This document shows, piece after piece, positions 33,803 through 44,100 of a stretch of DNA of 64,000 nt. Location: NCBI GenBank assembly GCA_009841225.1, contig VXMF01000048.1:222426-286425 (forward strand). Direction: 5' to 3'. The position numbers and the translations under genes were made by a program. The notes below the pieces were generated by a model. That model worked only from the letters and a program-made list of their open reading frames with translations, did no database searches and was not told the DNA's origin. This stretch comes from Terriglobia bacterium. Its GTDB lineage: Bacteria; Acidobacteriota; Terriglobia; Bryobacterales; UBA6623. Each line of letters opens with the position of its first letter. Position 1 is the first letter of the stretch.

Positions 33803-36490
33803 TCAGAACTCGATGCGCAGCGTAAAGCGAAACGTCCGGCCATCGTTGAGCGTGTTGGTGATCGCTCCGAACGTCCGCGAAGCAAGATTGATGTCCGGCT
33901 CCTCGAATTGCGGATGGTTCAGAGCGTTCAGAGACTCGGCCCGGAATAGCAAAGACCTCTTCTGGTCCAACAAGACACGTCGCGACAACGCCATGTTAAT
34001 GTTCCAGACGCTGTCTTTGCGGAACGTGTTCCGCCCCAAATCACCGCCCGCATCCGTGGGCTGGATGAACTCGAAGGCGCTCGTCGGCAGGAGCGCCTTG
34101 GAGCGATCAGGATGGTTTACGGCGCGACCTAGGATTGAAGCATCGATGACGTTCGGCCTGTCGCTGCCGGCGCCGTCAACGTTGCCGATGCCCGGTGAGT
34201 CTGATCCGGACCGAATTCCGAACGGAGTGCCAGATTTCCAGAGCACGACTGAACTCAGCTGCCAACTTCCAAAGATCGAGCGCAACACCGGCGGAAAGCG
34301 GTATCTTCCGGGAATCGCGTAGCTTAGCCGAACGAGTGTCGCATGCGGTTGGTGGTAGTCGCTAACTCCCTTCATGTAGCCCCAGACGTCAAACTCCGTA
34401 GGGCTGCGAGCCCGCCGCCCGTCGCGACCGGTCGCCGTATTCGTGTAATCCGAGCCCAAGTCGATGGCCTTGCTCCACCAGTACGACGCATCTAGGTTCA
34501 GGCCCGCCCAGTTCGGCACACGCAAGGAAACCTTGGCAGCGTCGAAGTAGCCGATCGACCCGTTGAGGGTGTGCAGCACGTCGAAGTAGCGGGGATCAGG
34601 TCGCCGCTGGTTTATGGTGCGCGTGACTTGGGCGACGCCAGCGACTGGATGTGCGCGGTTGGCGTAGCGTTGGTTGAGCAGGCGGTGCGAGCGACTGCCG
34701 ACGTAGCCAATGTCCAGCGTCCAATCTGGCCTTGGCTCGAAAGCCCAAGACAGGTTGTATTGGTGTGAGTATGGCGTCGATAGTTCCGGGTCCAATTGGA
34801 AGTGGGCGCTGCGCGCTGTCGGGTCCAAGTCCGCGGGCGAGAATTCGCGCAGCGGGTCGAGGAGGTCCGGGGCATTGACCACCACCGACAGCACGCCCGG
34901 GGTGTTAAAGCGCGACTGCATGAAGGTCGCGTTGAACAGCTGGCCGTAGTGCAGTCCGTACGCACCGCGCACCACGCCCCAGCGACCGTCAGGCCTGTAG
35001 GCGAAGCCCAGCGACGGCGCAAAATTGTTCCAGTCGCCGTCATAGGGGATCTCGCTCAGCGCGTTGACCTCGGTCGGACTGGCGACCGGTTCGTACCGCA
35101 GGCCGAGCTGCAGCGTGAACTCGGGCGTGACCTTCCAGCTATCCTGCAAGTACGTCAGAACGGAGTAGTTTCGAAAGCCACGGTGTGCGTTGCCAATGGC
35201 GAAGCGATACTGACTGGGCGTTCCAGCGAGCAAATTCTCTACAGCGTTCCTTCCGAAATCCGCACGGAAGCTAAACGTGCCACGATGGTTGTTGCTCTCG
35301 AAGCCATTGACTTGTTTTTGCAGCGCCTCTACTCCCACAACGATGTTGTGGTTTCCAGCATTTCTCGCCAGCCGGGCTCCATAGCGGAACAGGTTCTGTA
35401 CCCGGTCAATCGGGATGTTGCCTCCGGGCCCTATCGATTGCAGGATCCGGCTAAACAGGAAAAAGGGCCCTAGGGAGGTTTCTTCAGGCACGAGTAACGA
35501 GCCGATGCGCTCGAATCCCGCCGTCACGTCCATGGTCGTGTACGGGCTCCATGCACGGTTCCAAGTCACCCTGGCATTGTGATTCTTCGTGGTGGTGTCG
35601 GGATTCTGGCCGCCCACCAGTTGGAACGCCTCCACGTGCTGCAGTGTCACGTTATATCGCAGTGTCAACCTGCTGCCACCCAAGGAGTTGTCCAGCACAG
35701 CGCTGACTCGGTCGTTGTGGATCTTCTGCGGCGCGTTGGTGTTCAGCGCCCGTGCGTTGATGTCGGTGCGGTTGGGCAGTTCGTCGGGATACGCTCCAAT
35801 CACCCGCTGGATTAACGACAGCTTATCGGGATCGGTGGTGATCGGGACTCGCTCGTCGGCGGCAGGGACGAGGACATTGCCGTTGACCTGGCCAAGCAGC
35901 CTGCGCTGGCTCATCTGTAGCGTTAGCGCCGTCCGCTTGCCTAGCGGGACTCCGACGTTGAGGCCGTAGTCATTCGTCCGTGCCGGTTGGACCTCACCGA
36001 CTTGGAAGAACGACCGCGCCGAAAGCGCACTATTTTGGTGGCTCCAGAACAATTCGCCACGTATCTGATTCTGCGGTGCATTCCTCAGGTGCAGGCTGGG
36101 CTTGGGCGACCCGCCGTATTCGAGTCCGAAGAACGATTGTTCAGCCGCAAAGTTCTCCAAGATCGTCGCCGTGGCGCCCATGCGCCGCAGCAGTTCCTTC
36201 AAGACGTTGTTGTCGATCAGCGTCAGCCGCACGTTCTCATTGCGACGGGCCTCGCCGGACTCGCTGTCTACCTCCCCGAGCAAGTTGAGGCGTGTCCGCT
36301 CTCCAGTATCGGCGTCGCCTGCCTGAGCGGCCTCGTCCTCTTCGCTTGCCTCCGCAGCACGCGCAGTTGTCGCCAGCGCGTCTTCGGGCCGTTCCTCGAC
36401 TTCTGGAGCGGCCGCTTCCTGGCCGAGGCACACAGCCACGCACGCGAAGCATGCGATGCACAAGCTTGGGACTTGGAAGTATCGGCGCAC
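33803..36490 (-). CDS. Oar-like outer-membrane barrel lacking the usual N-terminal domains
   Basis: 895 residues from a GTG start, with a signal peptide (MRRYFQVPSLCIACFACVAVCLG). An acidic, Glu/Ala-rich region (about 25-65) follows, then GELFWSHQNSALSARSFFQ, where the TonB barrel begins in relatives. The carboxypeptidase-type domain is missing and the plug is reduced to a degenerate stretch (about 70-130). The barrel is full, with DSWKVTPEFTLQLGLRYEP and the C-terminal RTFRFTLRIEF. TTG at 36529 would lengthen it. It is divergent from the Tat-signal enolase gene at 36546. Confidence 0.85.
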   Translation of the reverse strand: MRRYFQVPSLCIACFACVAVCLGQEAAAPEVEERPEDALATTARAAEASEEDEAAQAGDADTGERTRLNLLGEVDSESGEARRNENVRLTLIDNNVLKELLRRMGATATILENFAAEQSFFGLEYGGSPKPSLHLRNAPQNQIRGELFWSHQNSALSARSFFQVGEVQPARTNDYGLNVGVPLGKRTALTLQMSQRRLLGQVNGNVLVPAADERVPITTDPDKLSLIQRVIGAYPDELPNRTDINARALNTNAPQKIHNDRVSAVLDNSLGGSRLTLRYNVTLQHVEAFQLVGGQNPDTTTKNHNARVTWNRAWSPYTTMDVTAGFERIGSLLVPEETSLGPFFLFSRILQSIGPGGNIPIDRVQNLFRYGARLARNAGNHNIVVGVEALQKQVNGFESNNHRGTFSFRADFGRNAVENLLAGTPSQYRFAIGNAHRGFRNYSVLTYLQDSWKVTPEFTLQLGLRYEPVASPTEVNALSEIPYDGDWNNFAPSLGFAYRPDGRWGVVRGAYGLHYGQLFNATFMQSRFNTPGVLSVVVNAPDLLDPLREFSPADLDPTARSAHFQLDPELSTPYSHQYNLSWAFEPRPDWTLDIGYVGSRSHRLLNQRYANRAHPVAGVAQVTRTINQRRPDPRYFDVLHTLNGSIGYFDAAKVSLRVPNWAGLNLDASYWWSKAIDLGSDYTNTATGRDGRRARSPTEFDVWGYMKGVSDYHQPHATLVRLSYAIPGRYRFPPVLRSIFGSWQLSSVVLWKSGTPFGIRSGSDSPGIGNVDGAGSDRPNVIDASILGRAVNHPDRSKALLPTSAFEFIQPTDAGGDLGRNTFRKDSVWNINMALSRRVLLDQKRSLLFRAESLNALNHPQFEEPDINLASRTFGAITNTLNDGRTFRFTLRIEF

Positions 36491-36545
36491 GACCCTACCC
36501 AATACGGTACTTGAAGCTGAGCGGTTCAACTACACTGTGACAACC

Positions 36546-37742
36546 ATGACGCGCCGCACATGGCTTCACGGCACTGGGCTTCTGGCTCTTCCACAAGTCG
36601 TGGCCGCACGGCCAGCAGACACAGGCGTCATCGATGGACTCTCAGTCTACACTGCGCAGGTCGGTCCTAGGTCTTGGGTGCTAATGGAATTGCGGACCAA
36701 GCAAGGCCTTACGGGACTGGGTGATGCATCTGCCAACGAGACTGTACCGACCAGAGGAGCGGCTGTAGCCCGCGAAGCATTCGAGATCATGCGCGGCCGC
36801 AGCCCGTTCGAGATCGAGCGGCTGCGCAACGCGGCCTTGTTCAAGGTCGCCGCAGCCGATTCACGCGAAAAGCGGATCACTGCGGCTTCCTGCTCGGCAC
36901 TGGAGCAATGCCTATGGGATCTCCAGGGCAAGACTCTGGGAGTTCCCTGCTACCAGCTTTTCGGCGGAAAACTGCGCGGCACGATCCGCAACTACGCCAA
37001 CATCAACCGTGCCACTCGGGGCGAGCAGCGAACGCCGGAGGGATTCGCGGCCAATGCCGCGCGCGGCGTTGCGGCCGGCTTCGACGCATTCAAGCTGGCT
37101 CCGTTCGACCATATGGCGCGGAACGAGAGTGACCCGGACGCGTATGAAGAGGGGGTCCGGCGTGGCGTGGGATTCGTTGCGGCTGTGAGAAGAGCCATCG
37201 GCCCCAATCGCGACCTGCTCATCGATGGACACAGTCGCTTCGACGCCCGGCAGGCGATGGACGTCGCTGGCCGCCTGAAGCAGTACCGCCTGTATTGGAT
37301 GGAGGAGATGTGCCGCTCGGCTGAGAACCTGGCGCAGTTCAATCAGGAAACTGACGTTCCAACCGCCGGCGGTGAGTCGCTGTGGAGCACCAGTGAGTTT
37401 TTCCAATACATTCAGAGCGGTGCAGTCGACACGGTCATGCCAGACGTGAAGTATTGCGGCGGAATGTACGAGTTGAAGAAGATCGCTGCGATAGCCGAAG
37501 CAGCCGGCCTGGGAGTCGCCCCGCACGGCCCGGCCAGCCCGGTCGGCAACATGGCGGCCGCGCATGTCTGTGCCACCCTCCCCAACTTCGAGATCCTCGA
37601 GCTGGCATTCGGTGAGGTTCCATGGAGAGCGGAGACCGTCGTTCCCGCCGAGGAGGTGCGGGGAGGCTTGCTCGCTGTCCCGGACCGGCCCGGAATCGGC
37701 TACGAAATGAATCCCGAGCGCTGGCAGCGCTATTCCGCTTGA
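36546..37742 (+). CDS. Mandelate racemase/muconate lactonizing family enzyme with Tat signal, dehydratase-like
   Basis: 398 residues. Twin-arginine start (MTRRTWLHGTGLLALPQVVAA). Barrel motifs: K183 (AFKLAPFDH), metal ligands D227 (IDGHSRF), E253 (MEEM) and E277 (GGES), and H327 (APHGPASPVGN) with H229 next to the first ligand. The His-based site is that of acid-sugar dehydratases, not epimerases. The start lies close to that of the divergent outer-membrane barrel, implying shared control. Substrate unknown. Confidence 0.87.
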   Translation: MTRRTWLHGTGLLALPQVVAARPADTGVIDGLSVYTAQVGPRSWVLMELRTKQGLTGLGDASANETVPTRGAAVAREAFEIMRGRSPFEIERLRNAALFKVAAADSREKRITAASCSALEQCLWDLQGKTLGVPCYQLFGGKLRGTIRNYANINRATRGEQRTPEGFAANAARGVAAGFDAFKLAPFDHMARNESDPDAYEEGVRRGVGFVAAVRRAIGPNRDLLIDGHSRFDARQAMDVAGRLKQYRLYWMEEMCRSAENLAQFNQETDVPTAGGESLWSTSEFFQYIQSGAVDTVMPDVKYCGGMYELKKIAAIAEAAGLGVAPHGPASPVGNMAAAHVCATLPNFEILELAFGEVPWRAETVVPAEEVRGGLLAVPDRPGIGYEMNPERWQRYSA

Positions 37743-37758
37743 CGCCGCCTAGCGCCTG

Positions 37759-38697
37759 TCATTGCGTAGAGTTGCGCCGCCTCAGGAAGTCTTCCAGCAC
37801 GTGCAGGACGATTGCGAAGCTTCGTTCGGACAGCTTGTCCAGCGAGTCCTGCGGTGTGTGCCAGTAGGAGTTCAGAGGGCCGTAGTTGAAGTCGATCAGG
37901 TTTAGGCTTGGCACGCCAACTTCCAGAAACGAAACGTGATCGTCCTGAACGTAGCCCAAGTTTGTGCGGAACGCGGCGGAATAGCCGAGGGCGCCGGCGA
38001 TATCCCAGACCTCTCGTCTCAGCGCCGCGTCGGAATTCCCTTCGTACAGGATGTCAAGGTCTCGATCCCCGATCATGTCCACGTTGATCAGTGCGCCGAT
38101 GCGCGACGCCGTTCCGTCCGCGGCCCAGCGCCGTGCAAGCCTCCGGCTGCCATAGGTGTGGTCGCTGTTGTTCCATTCGACGACCGCCTCTTCACCATCG
38201 AATAGGGCTAGCCAGACGCCCTCCTGCCCTGCCCTGTCAAGCCGTTCGGCCAGTACCATCAGCAGAGCGGCGGACGAGCCACCGTCGTTGGCGCCGACGA
38301 ATGCAGGAGCAGCTATGGTGTCGTAGTGTCCCGAGATCACGGTTACAGGCGAGTGCGATTTCGCACCGAAACGAGCGACGATATTGCGCATCGGCTTCGC
38401 GCCGTTCGGGGTCGCTGCCACGAAGCGGTCGACTTCTACACTGCAGGACAGACGATCGAGATTCGCTACGATCATCTCGGCCTGTCGTCGAAGTTGGTCA
38501 GAGCCCGCGGGGCGGTTGCCCAGTTCGACGAATCGGCTGGTCCACTCCATCGCTCGCTGTCCCGCCAGCAAGTACTCTTCCGGGGGCACCGCGCTTTCGC
38601 TTGGTTGGGCGGTGCCGATGACAGTCCAGGCCGCAACCGCGAAGAGCAGCTGCAGCAACAGTCGGCGAGGCACGTGAAACGCGCTCTGGTTTCGCAT
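37759..38697 (-). CDS. Secreted M28 glutaminyl-peptide cyclotransferase-like protein
   Basis: 312 residues with a signal peptide (RRLLLQLLFAVAAWTVIGTA). It has the M28 zinc-site motifs and several details specific to glutaminyl cyclase: GHYDT (H124, D126), GANDGGSS (D138), ALFDGEEAVVEWNNSDHTYGS (E169, E170), D207, DDH (D253, H254) and YWHTPQDSLDKL (H280). Glutaminyl cyclases form N-terminal pyroglutamate on secreted peptides. An M28 aminopeptidase is the alternative. The start codon overlaps the stop of the upstream methyltransferase gene (TAATG), so they are translationally coupled. Confidence 0.82.
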   Translation of the reverse strand: MRNQSAFHVPRRLLLQLLFAVAAWTVIGTAQPSESAVPPEEYLLAGQRAMEWTSRFVELGNRPAGSDQLRRQAEMIVANLDRLSCSVEVDRFVAATPNGAKPMRNIVARFGAKSHSPVTVISGHYDTIAAPAFVGANDGGSSAALLMVLAERLDRAGQEGVWLALFDGEEAVVEWNNSDHTYGSRRLARRWAADGTASRIGALINVDMIGDRDLDILYEGNSDAALRREVWDIAGALGYSAAFRTNLGYVQDDHVSFLEVGVPSLNLIDFNYGPLNSYWHTPQDSLDKLSERSFAIVLHVLEDFLRRRNSTQ

Positions 38698-39719
38698 TAC
38701 CGGCCGGTCCCCTCCAGAGGAGCGACCGCTGGCGACGTCGGGGCGGCGTCAGTCACGCGACGGGCCTCGACTACGATTGCGGGACCTGAATCGCTTGCCA
38801 GCTCCAAGAGAATCAACGGGAACATAGCGATTGCGACCAAGCAATAGAGTATGTCCTTGAGCATTTCGACGATGCGTCGTTCCCGCACGCCTCTGACCTG
38901 ACGGAGAGCCGGGTCCAGCCCAGGGCAGAAGCTCGAGGCGAGACAGAGGGCAGCCTCGATGATTGAGCCGGTCCTCCTGCTGGCTACAACGAGCCCGCAG
39001 GCCTCGAGCAGTCGTTCGAGGCTGGTGTCGTCAAAACTGACCGGATGCCGTGGGATGTCGAAGCCTTCCGAGGCGCCAGCCAATAGCAGGGCCTGCCAAG
39101 AGTTCGCGTTGGGGACTTGGATGACTAGACTTCCTCCGGGAGCCAGCATCTCCAGCACGGCCTCAACAGCAGCTCTCGGATCCCGCTCGTGCTCCAGCAT
39201 ATGCTTGCCAACGATCACGTCAAATGCGCCGCGACGGAAGCACCCGTCTGGCAGCCGGTTCTGTACTACGGACACCCCGGCGGATGAGAAACGCGGACTC
39301 ACCGGCCGAGCTGTCGGAGCAACTGCCACCACAGCTAGACCACGCCGGCGCAGGGCCGGTCCCAGAAGCGCGCCGCCGCCCACGTCGAGCACCGTTCCGC
39401 CGTACGCGCAGCCCCAAATCACTCTCGCCATGCGCGCAGCCGCGCGCTGGCGAGCCCAATTGATGACGCGGCGCACTACGGTCGACGCATTATCGTCGCG
39501 AATCCACTCAAGATTCAGCGTGGCCGCGTCCTGTGGCGGCGCCGGCCTGATCCGCACCAACCGGCAATCGGCACATTCAAGGACCTCGAAGGTCCCTGGC
39601 TGGCCCCGCAACCTGTCGCGGGTCGAGAACAGCACCGAGCCGGATGGGCTCGAGCAGGACGGGCAGTGGCCGATATCCGGCGACGCTCGGTCATCGCGCG
39701 GTGGGTTTTCCTCTTGCAC
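38697..39719 (-). CDS. Class I SAM-dependent methyltransferase with N-terminal zinc ribbon and C-terminal membrane segment
   Basis: 340 residues from a GTG; a TTG at 39770 is an alternative start. N-terminal CPSC ... ECADC pairs form a zinc ribbon, then the SAM-binding motif GTVLDVGGGALLGPALRRRG and FDVIVGKHMLEHERDPRAAVEAVLEMLAPGG. The C-terminus has a hydrophobic stretch (ILYCLVAIAMFPLILLELA) that could anchor it to the membrane. Similar proteins methylate sugars or lipids in cell-surface polysaccharide pathways. Coupled to the downstream M28 gene. Confidence 0.82.
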   Translation of the reverse strand: MQEENPPRDDRASPDIGHCPSCSSPSGSVLFSTRDRLRGQPGTFEVLECADCRLVRIRPAPPQDAATLNLEWIRDDNASTVVRRVINWARQRAAARMARVIWGCAYGGTVLDVGGGALLGPALRRRGLAVVAVAPTARPVSPRFSSAGVSVVQNRLPDGCFRRGAFDVIVGKHMLEHERDPRAAVEAVLEMLAPGGSLVIQVPNANSWQALLLAGASEGFDIPRHPVSFDDTSLERLLEACGLVVASRRTGSIIEAALCLASSFCPGLDPALRQVRGVRERRIVEMLKDILYCLVAIAMFPLILLELASDSGPAIVVEARRVTDAAPTSPAVAPLEGTGR

Positions 39720-40110
39720 AGTCAATGATGAGGGAGTCCGGATAGTTTGGGCGAATGCTGTGAAATGCAAGTGTCCGGACGGCCTGGGCGCCGACTTCCC
39801 GGCCGGCTGTCCGACCTGTCAACCGCTCCCGGGCTTCCCTTTTTCAAGGTACCCGACCAAGCCGCGGGGCATGCTGGGCGTCGCGACATCTGCTTCCATC
39901 ACTCGTTCCGACCGTGATCGGGCACGTCAAGACGACACTTGGCCGCGACCCAAGCCCGAATGGAAGACCGATTCGGTGAAGTTCTAAGCCTCACGCGTTC
40001 TCGGGGATCTAGCAGGCTGGTCCCACCTTGCCGAATCCCCTGCGAAGTCCAATCGACTGGCTGGATTGATCGGGTTTCTGAAGCTGTCTTGTAGAATTGG
40101 GCTGAGAGTG
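39720..40110. other. Divergent intergenic region
   Basis: About 390 bases between the methyltransferase gene and the RodZ-like gene. It holds the -10-like TAGAAT at 40092-40097 for the RodZ-like gene. A plus-strand open stretch across 39760-39987 includes a CKCPDG/CPTC peptide, but it is the tail of an antisense frame and is not accepted as a gene. Confidence 0.5.
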
Positions 40111-40974
40111 ATGGTCGAGCCGGAATCCATCGGAGAACGCCTCAAGGCTGCCAGGCTCGAGCAAGGATTTTCTATCGATCAGGTCGTCGAGCAGACGCGG
40201 ATCAATCGCGACTACATCACAGCGCTCGAGAGTGACAATCATGGGGCAATCCCAGCCCAATTCTATGCAGTCAGCTTCTTACGTCAGTATTCGAAAGTCT
40301 TGGGGCTGCCAACCGACGACATGGTCAGCGCGCTGCGTCAGCAGCTCGCAGCTGTCGACGATACCCCCGGAGAGTTTTCCCTGATTCAGGTGAGCGCGGC
40401 CTCGCACACGCTCCGGGCAGCAGCATTTGAGAAGATTCGGCGATGGACCGGTGAATTCATCGTCAACAGGGCGAATGCAGTCGTTGCAGCGGCTCTCATG
40501 CTCGTCGGAGGTCTAGGGTGGTGGTACGTCGGGTGCTCCGAGACGGCCGTGATCGCGACTCCACCGGAAGGTGCTGGTGTGGAGAGTCTGCGAGCCGCCG
40601 AGGATGCAGAGGTCGCCGCAGCGCCCGGCACGGAGGTCTCCGAGAGCGTGCGGCCGGCCGCGACGGCTGTGGTCCCGACTCCCGGATCCGCGCCGCTCGG
40701 CTCGGCCGAGACGCTGGCGATCCAGCTGCGGGCGTCCGGCGAGGTCTGGGTGCGAGCGGTCGTGGACGGAGGCCGGTCCCAAGAGGCGATTCTGCAAGCT
40801 GGCAACCTGCGCACGTTCCGCGCGCGCGAGCGGCTGCAGTTCACGGCTGGCAACGCAGGAGCGATCACTCTAGTGGTCAACGGGCAGGTGCAAGACTCCA
40901 TAGGCGAGCGGGGTCAGGTCCGCCACATCCAAGTCGACCGCGAGGGCTGGAAGGCCCTGCCCCCCGGTTCGTTC
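40111..40974 (+). CDS. rodZ: RodZ-like protein (helix-turn-helix, membrane segment, DUF4115)
   Basis: 288 residues plus stop. N-terminal XRE-like helix-turn-helix (IGERLKAARLEQGFSIDQVVEQTRINRDYITALES), a membrane helix (VVAAALMLVGGLGWWYV, about residues 130-147), a Pro/Ala-rich linker and a C-terminal beta domain (IQLRASGEVWVRAVVDGGRSQEAILQAGNLRTFRARERLQFTAGNAGAITLVVNG). This is the RodZ arrangement; RodZ links MreB to the membrane in rod shape. The start at 40111 follows a -10-like TAGAAT and begins at the HTH. Confidence 0.85.
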
Positions 40975-40992
40975 TAGAGGCCTCGACCTCTA

Positions 40993-41030
40993 GAGCGGCA
41001 GGCCGGCGGCTGCAGTCTCGACTGCCGCTC
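40993..41030 (+). terminator. Possible intrinsic hairpin between convergent genes
   Basis: GAGCGGCAG at 40993-41001 and CTGCCGCTC at 41022-41030 form a 9-bp stem with a 20-nt loop; a second hairpin (GTCCTCA/TGAGGAC, 4-nt loop) follows at 41052-41069. Neither has a T-run, so termination is only possible, not shown. Confidence 0.35.
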
Positions 41031-41103
41031 GTCCGGCCGGCGCGGCCGCATGTCCTCAACAGTGAGGACGGCGTGGGCCGCTCACTCTCGAGTAGGCCCC
41101 GTG

Positions 41104-44100
41104 TTAGAACGAGTACTTGAGCGAGAACTGGCCGATGCGCCCGGCACGTGCGCCGGTGATGCGCCCCAAGCGACGGTCCGTAGCGCTCCCTCTGCGGGGA
41201 TTACCGAAGTTCGGACGGTTCGGCAGATTGAAGAAGTCCACTCGGAAGTCGACGGAGTGGCCCTCACTGACCTGGAACCGCTTCCGGAGCGAGATGTCCA
41301 TGTTAATCAGGCCCGGCCCTTGCAGGTTGTTGCGGCCTGAGTTGCCGAAGGAGCCCACAGCGGCCAGCGCAAACGCATCCTTGTTGAACCATTGGGCAAT
41401 TCTCTCGCCACGCGACCTGTTCGATGGCAAGTGCGGGTTGCCAACGATCTGCGAACGATCGTGCCGGACGTTGGTGAGCGAGCGGTCCCTGCCCGCGTCC
41501 ACGTGGAAGGGGAAGCCTTCTTGGAAAGTCAGGATGGAACCCAGCTCCCAGCCACCCAGCACGTGCCGCAGCGCGGTTGCCTTTGGCGCCGGGATCTCGT
41601 ACAGGAACGAACCGACCATGCGCTGCTGGATGTCGAAGTCCCCGCGCCCACGCTCGGCGTCGCGATTGTTGGGATCTTGCAAGCCGTTTTGCGTTACCGT
41701 CGCGAAGGCGGAGCTGGTCAGCACTTCGTCAATCGCCCGCCCATAGGTGTAGGCCACTTGGAATGTCAGGCCCCGGCTGAAACGCCGCTGCACTTGGACC
41801 TGCAGGCTGTTGTACAGCGACGAGGCTCCGCTGTTGAGCTGGCCGATGCTTCCGAATCCTTGGTGGATGCGCCTGGCGTCCGTGTTGCGAGCAGTCGCAC
41901 CTTCACCGAAAATGGCCATGTTCTGCTGGCGGTTGTAGGTCAGGTTGCGCCCCAGGTTGCCCACGTAGGCAACCTCCACCATCATGTTGTCCGAGACCTG
42001 TTGCTGGATGGTCAGGTTGTAAGTCTGCATGTATGGGTTGCGCAGCCCCGGAGCGAATCCCTTGGGGATCGTGACTGGGAAGACGAAGTTGGGGTCGTTC
42101 GGATTGAACACAAACGGGAACGGATTGAAGTGCCCGAGGAACGGAGCCGATAGCGCGGCGGGTTGGTTGATGTCGACAGAAGCGCCGAATGGTTGCAGCG
42201 CCTGCACGCCACCTGCCATCTCAGCGGTCAGCGGGTCGTACGAGATGCCGTAGCTGGTGCGCAGCGAGGTCCTGCCGTCACCGAACAGGTCCCAGGCGAT
42301 GCCGAAGCGCGGCGCGATGTTTAATAGCGCGTCTTGGTACGGAAAGTCTGCGTCCGACAGCCAAATCAAGCCGGATGGGGCGTCCCCGATGAACGCGGAC
42401 CGTGCTCCGGGCACCAGGGCGGTCTGCTGGTTCTGCTGCTCTTCCCAACGCGGGAAGAACTCGTTCCGCACGCCCAAAGTCATCGTGACATTGCGATGGA
42501 CCTTGAAGCTGTCCTGAAAGAAGATCCCCGATTGGATGTAGCGATGGTCGAACTCGATCGGAGAAGCCTGGCGCACGCGACGCGCCTTGCCGGTGACGAA
42601 GTCCGCCATTGGCAGGCCCGTGCGGTTACCCGTGAACTGCCACTCGCTGCCGGTGGCTCGGTTGTCTCGGTAGAGGAACTGGTTGCGCTGGGTGTCCAAG
42701 CCCCACTTCATGTTGTGGTTGCCCTTCAGCAGGCTCATGTTCCAAGACAGGGCGTAGTTCTGGGACAAGCGTTGGCGGTGTCGTCCGGGGCCGAGCCGGA
42801 ATCGGTTCGTGATCTGTACCAGAGGCCGGCTCTTGACCACGCCGCCGGCATGGTTGAAATGCGTCGCGCCGAAGTCCGCCAAGTCGTCGTCGAACGGGAT
42901 GCTCTCTTGGTAGTTGAAGCGGGTGTAGGTCAACCGAATCGTGTTCACCAGCGTGGGAGTGATCAGGTGCGTGTCCTCCAGCGTGTAGGTTTGCATGCGG
43001 TTGAAACGCGGGTTCGGGCCATAGTTGATGAAGTCGGCGTTGCGCAGCGGGTCGGCGCCCTCGTTGTGGTCATAGAACAGCCGGAAGTTGATCTTGTTGC
43101 GGTCGGTGATGTTGTGGTCGACGCGCGTCAAGTACTGGTTGTCGTCGCTGGGCTGGCTGACCTGGGTCACGAAGCTTCCATCGCCGCGGTGTTCTTCCGG
43201 GAACGGCACCCATCCGTCAAGCATGAACTGCGCGACCGGGTCCAACAGGTTCGCGGGGACGATGTTGTTCGGGAAAGGGTCGCCCGTGTCGGCGTTCCTG
43301 ATCGCGCTTGCCCCGGTAAAGATGCCAGCCCGCTCGTCACGCGTGGCCGGGAACGCATTGCGCAGGCGGTCTTCGCGGATGCGTTGGCCCTGGTACGTGA
43401 ACTGGAAGAAGGACTTGTCCTTGATGACCGGGCCGCCGACGGTGCCGCCGAACTGGTTGAAGCGGAGCTTTGGCACGGTGCGCGAAAAGAAGTTGCGGGC
43501 ATCGAGCGCGTCGTTACGGAGGAAGTGCCACAGGCTCCCGTGGAACTGGTTGGTGCCAGAGCGCGTTACAGCGCTGATCACGCTGAAGCCGCGACCATGC
43601 TCGGCAGTGACGCCCGTCGTAGAGACGCGGAACTCTTGCACCGCGTCGGGAGGGGGCAAGATCAGGCCCTGGCCGCGATGGAAGTAGCTCATCGAGCCGC
43701 CGTCCAGCAGGTAGTTGACCGAGAAGTGGCGCCCGCCATTGATGTTCATGTTCTGCTGGCCGAAGGAAGGCCGGATAGTCGTGCTGACCCTCTGCACGCC
43801 GGGCACGAGCCGGACCAGGTCGAGCGGATTGCGGCCGTTAAGCGGCAAGTCCTTGATCCGGCGGTCGTCGACTGTCATGCCGATCTGCGTCGAGCGGGTG
43901 TCGACCTGAGGCGCCTGGCTCGTGATCGTTACAGTCTCGGTGACTTGTCCGAGCTCCAGCACGAAGTCCACCCGCAAGCTCTGCAGCGCCGACAGGGCGA
44001 TGCCTGGTCGCTCAACGGTCCGAAAGCCCTCGGACTGCACGGAGGCCATGTAGGTGCCGACCTGCATCTGGGTCGCGAGGTAGTCGCCGGTCGCTCCGGT

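Noticed and set aside
39757..39987. Plus-strand peptide with CKCPDG and CPTC
   Set aside because: It is the end of a frame antisense to the methyltransferase gene; no independent start or promoter.
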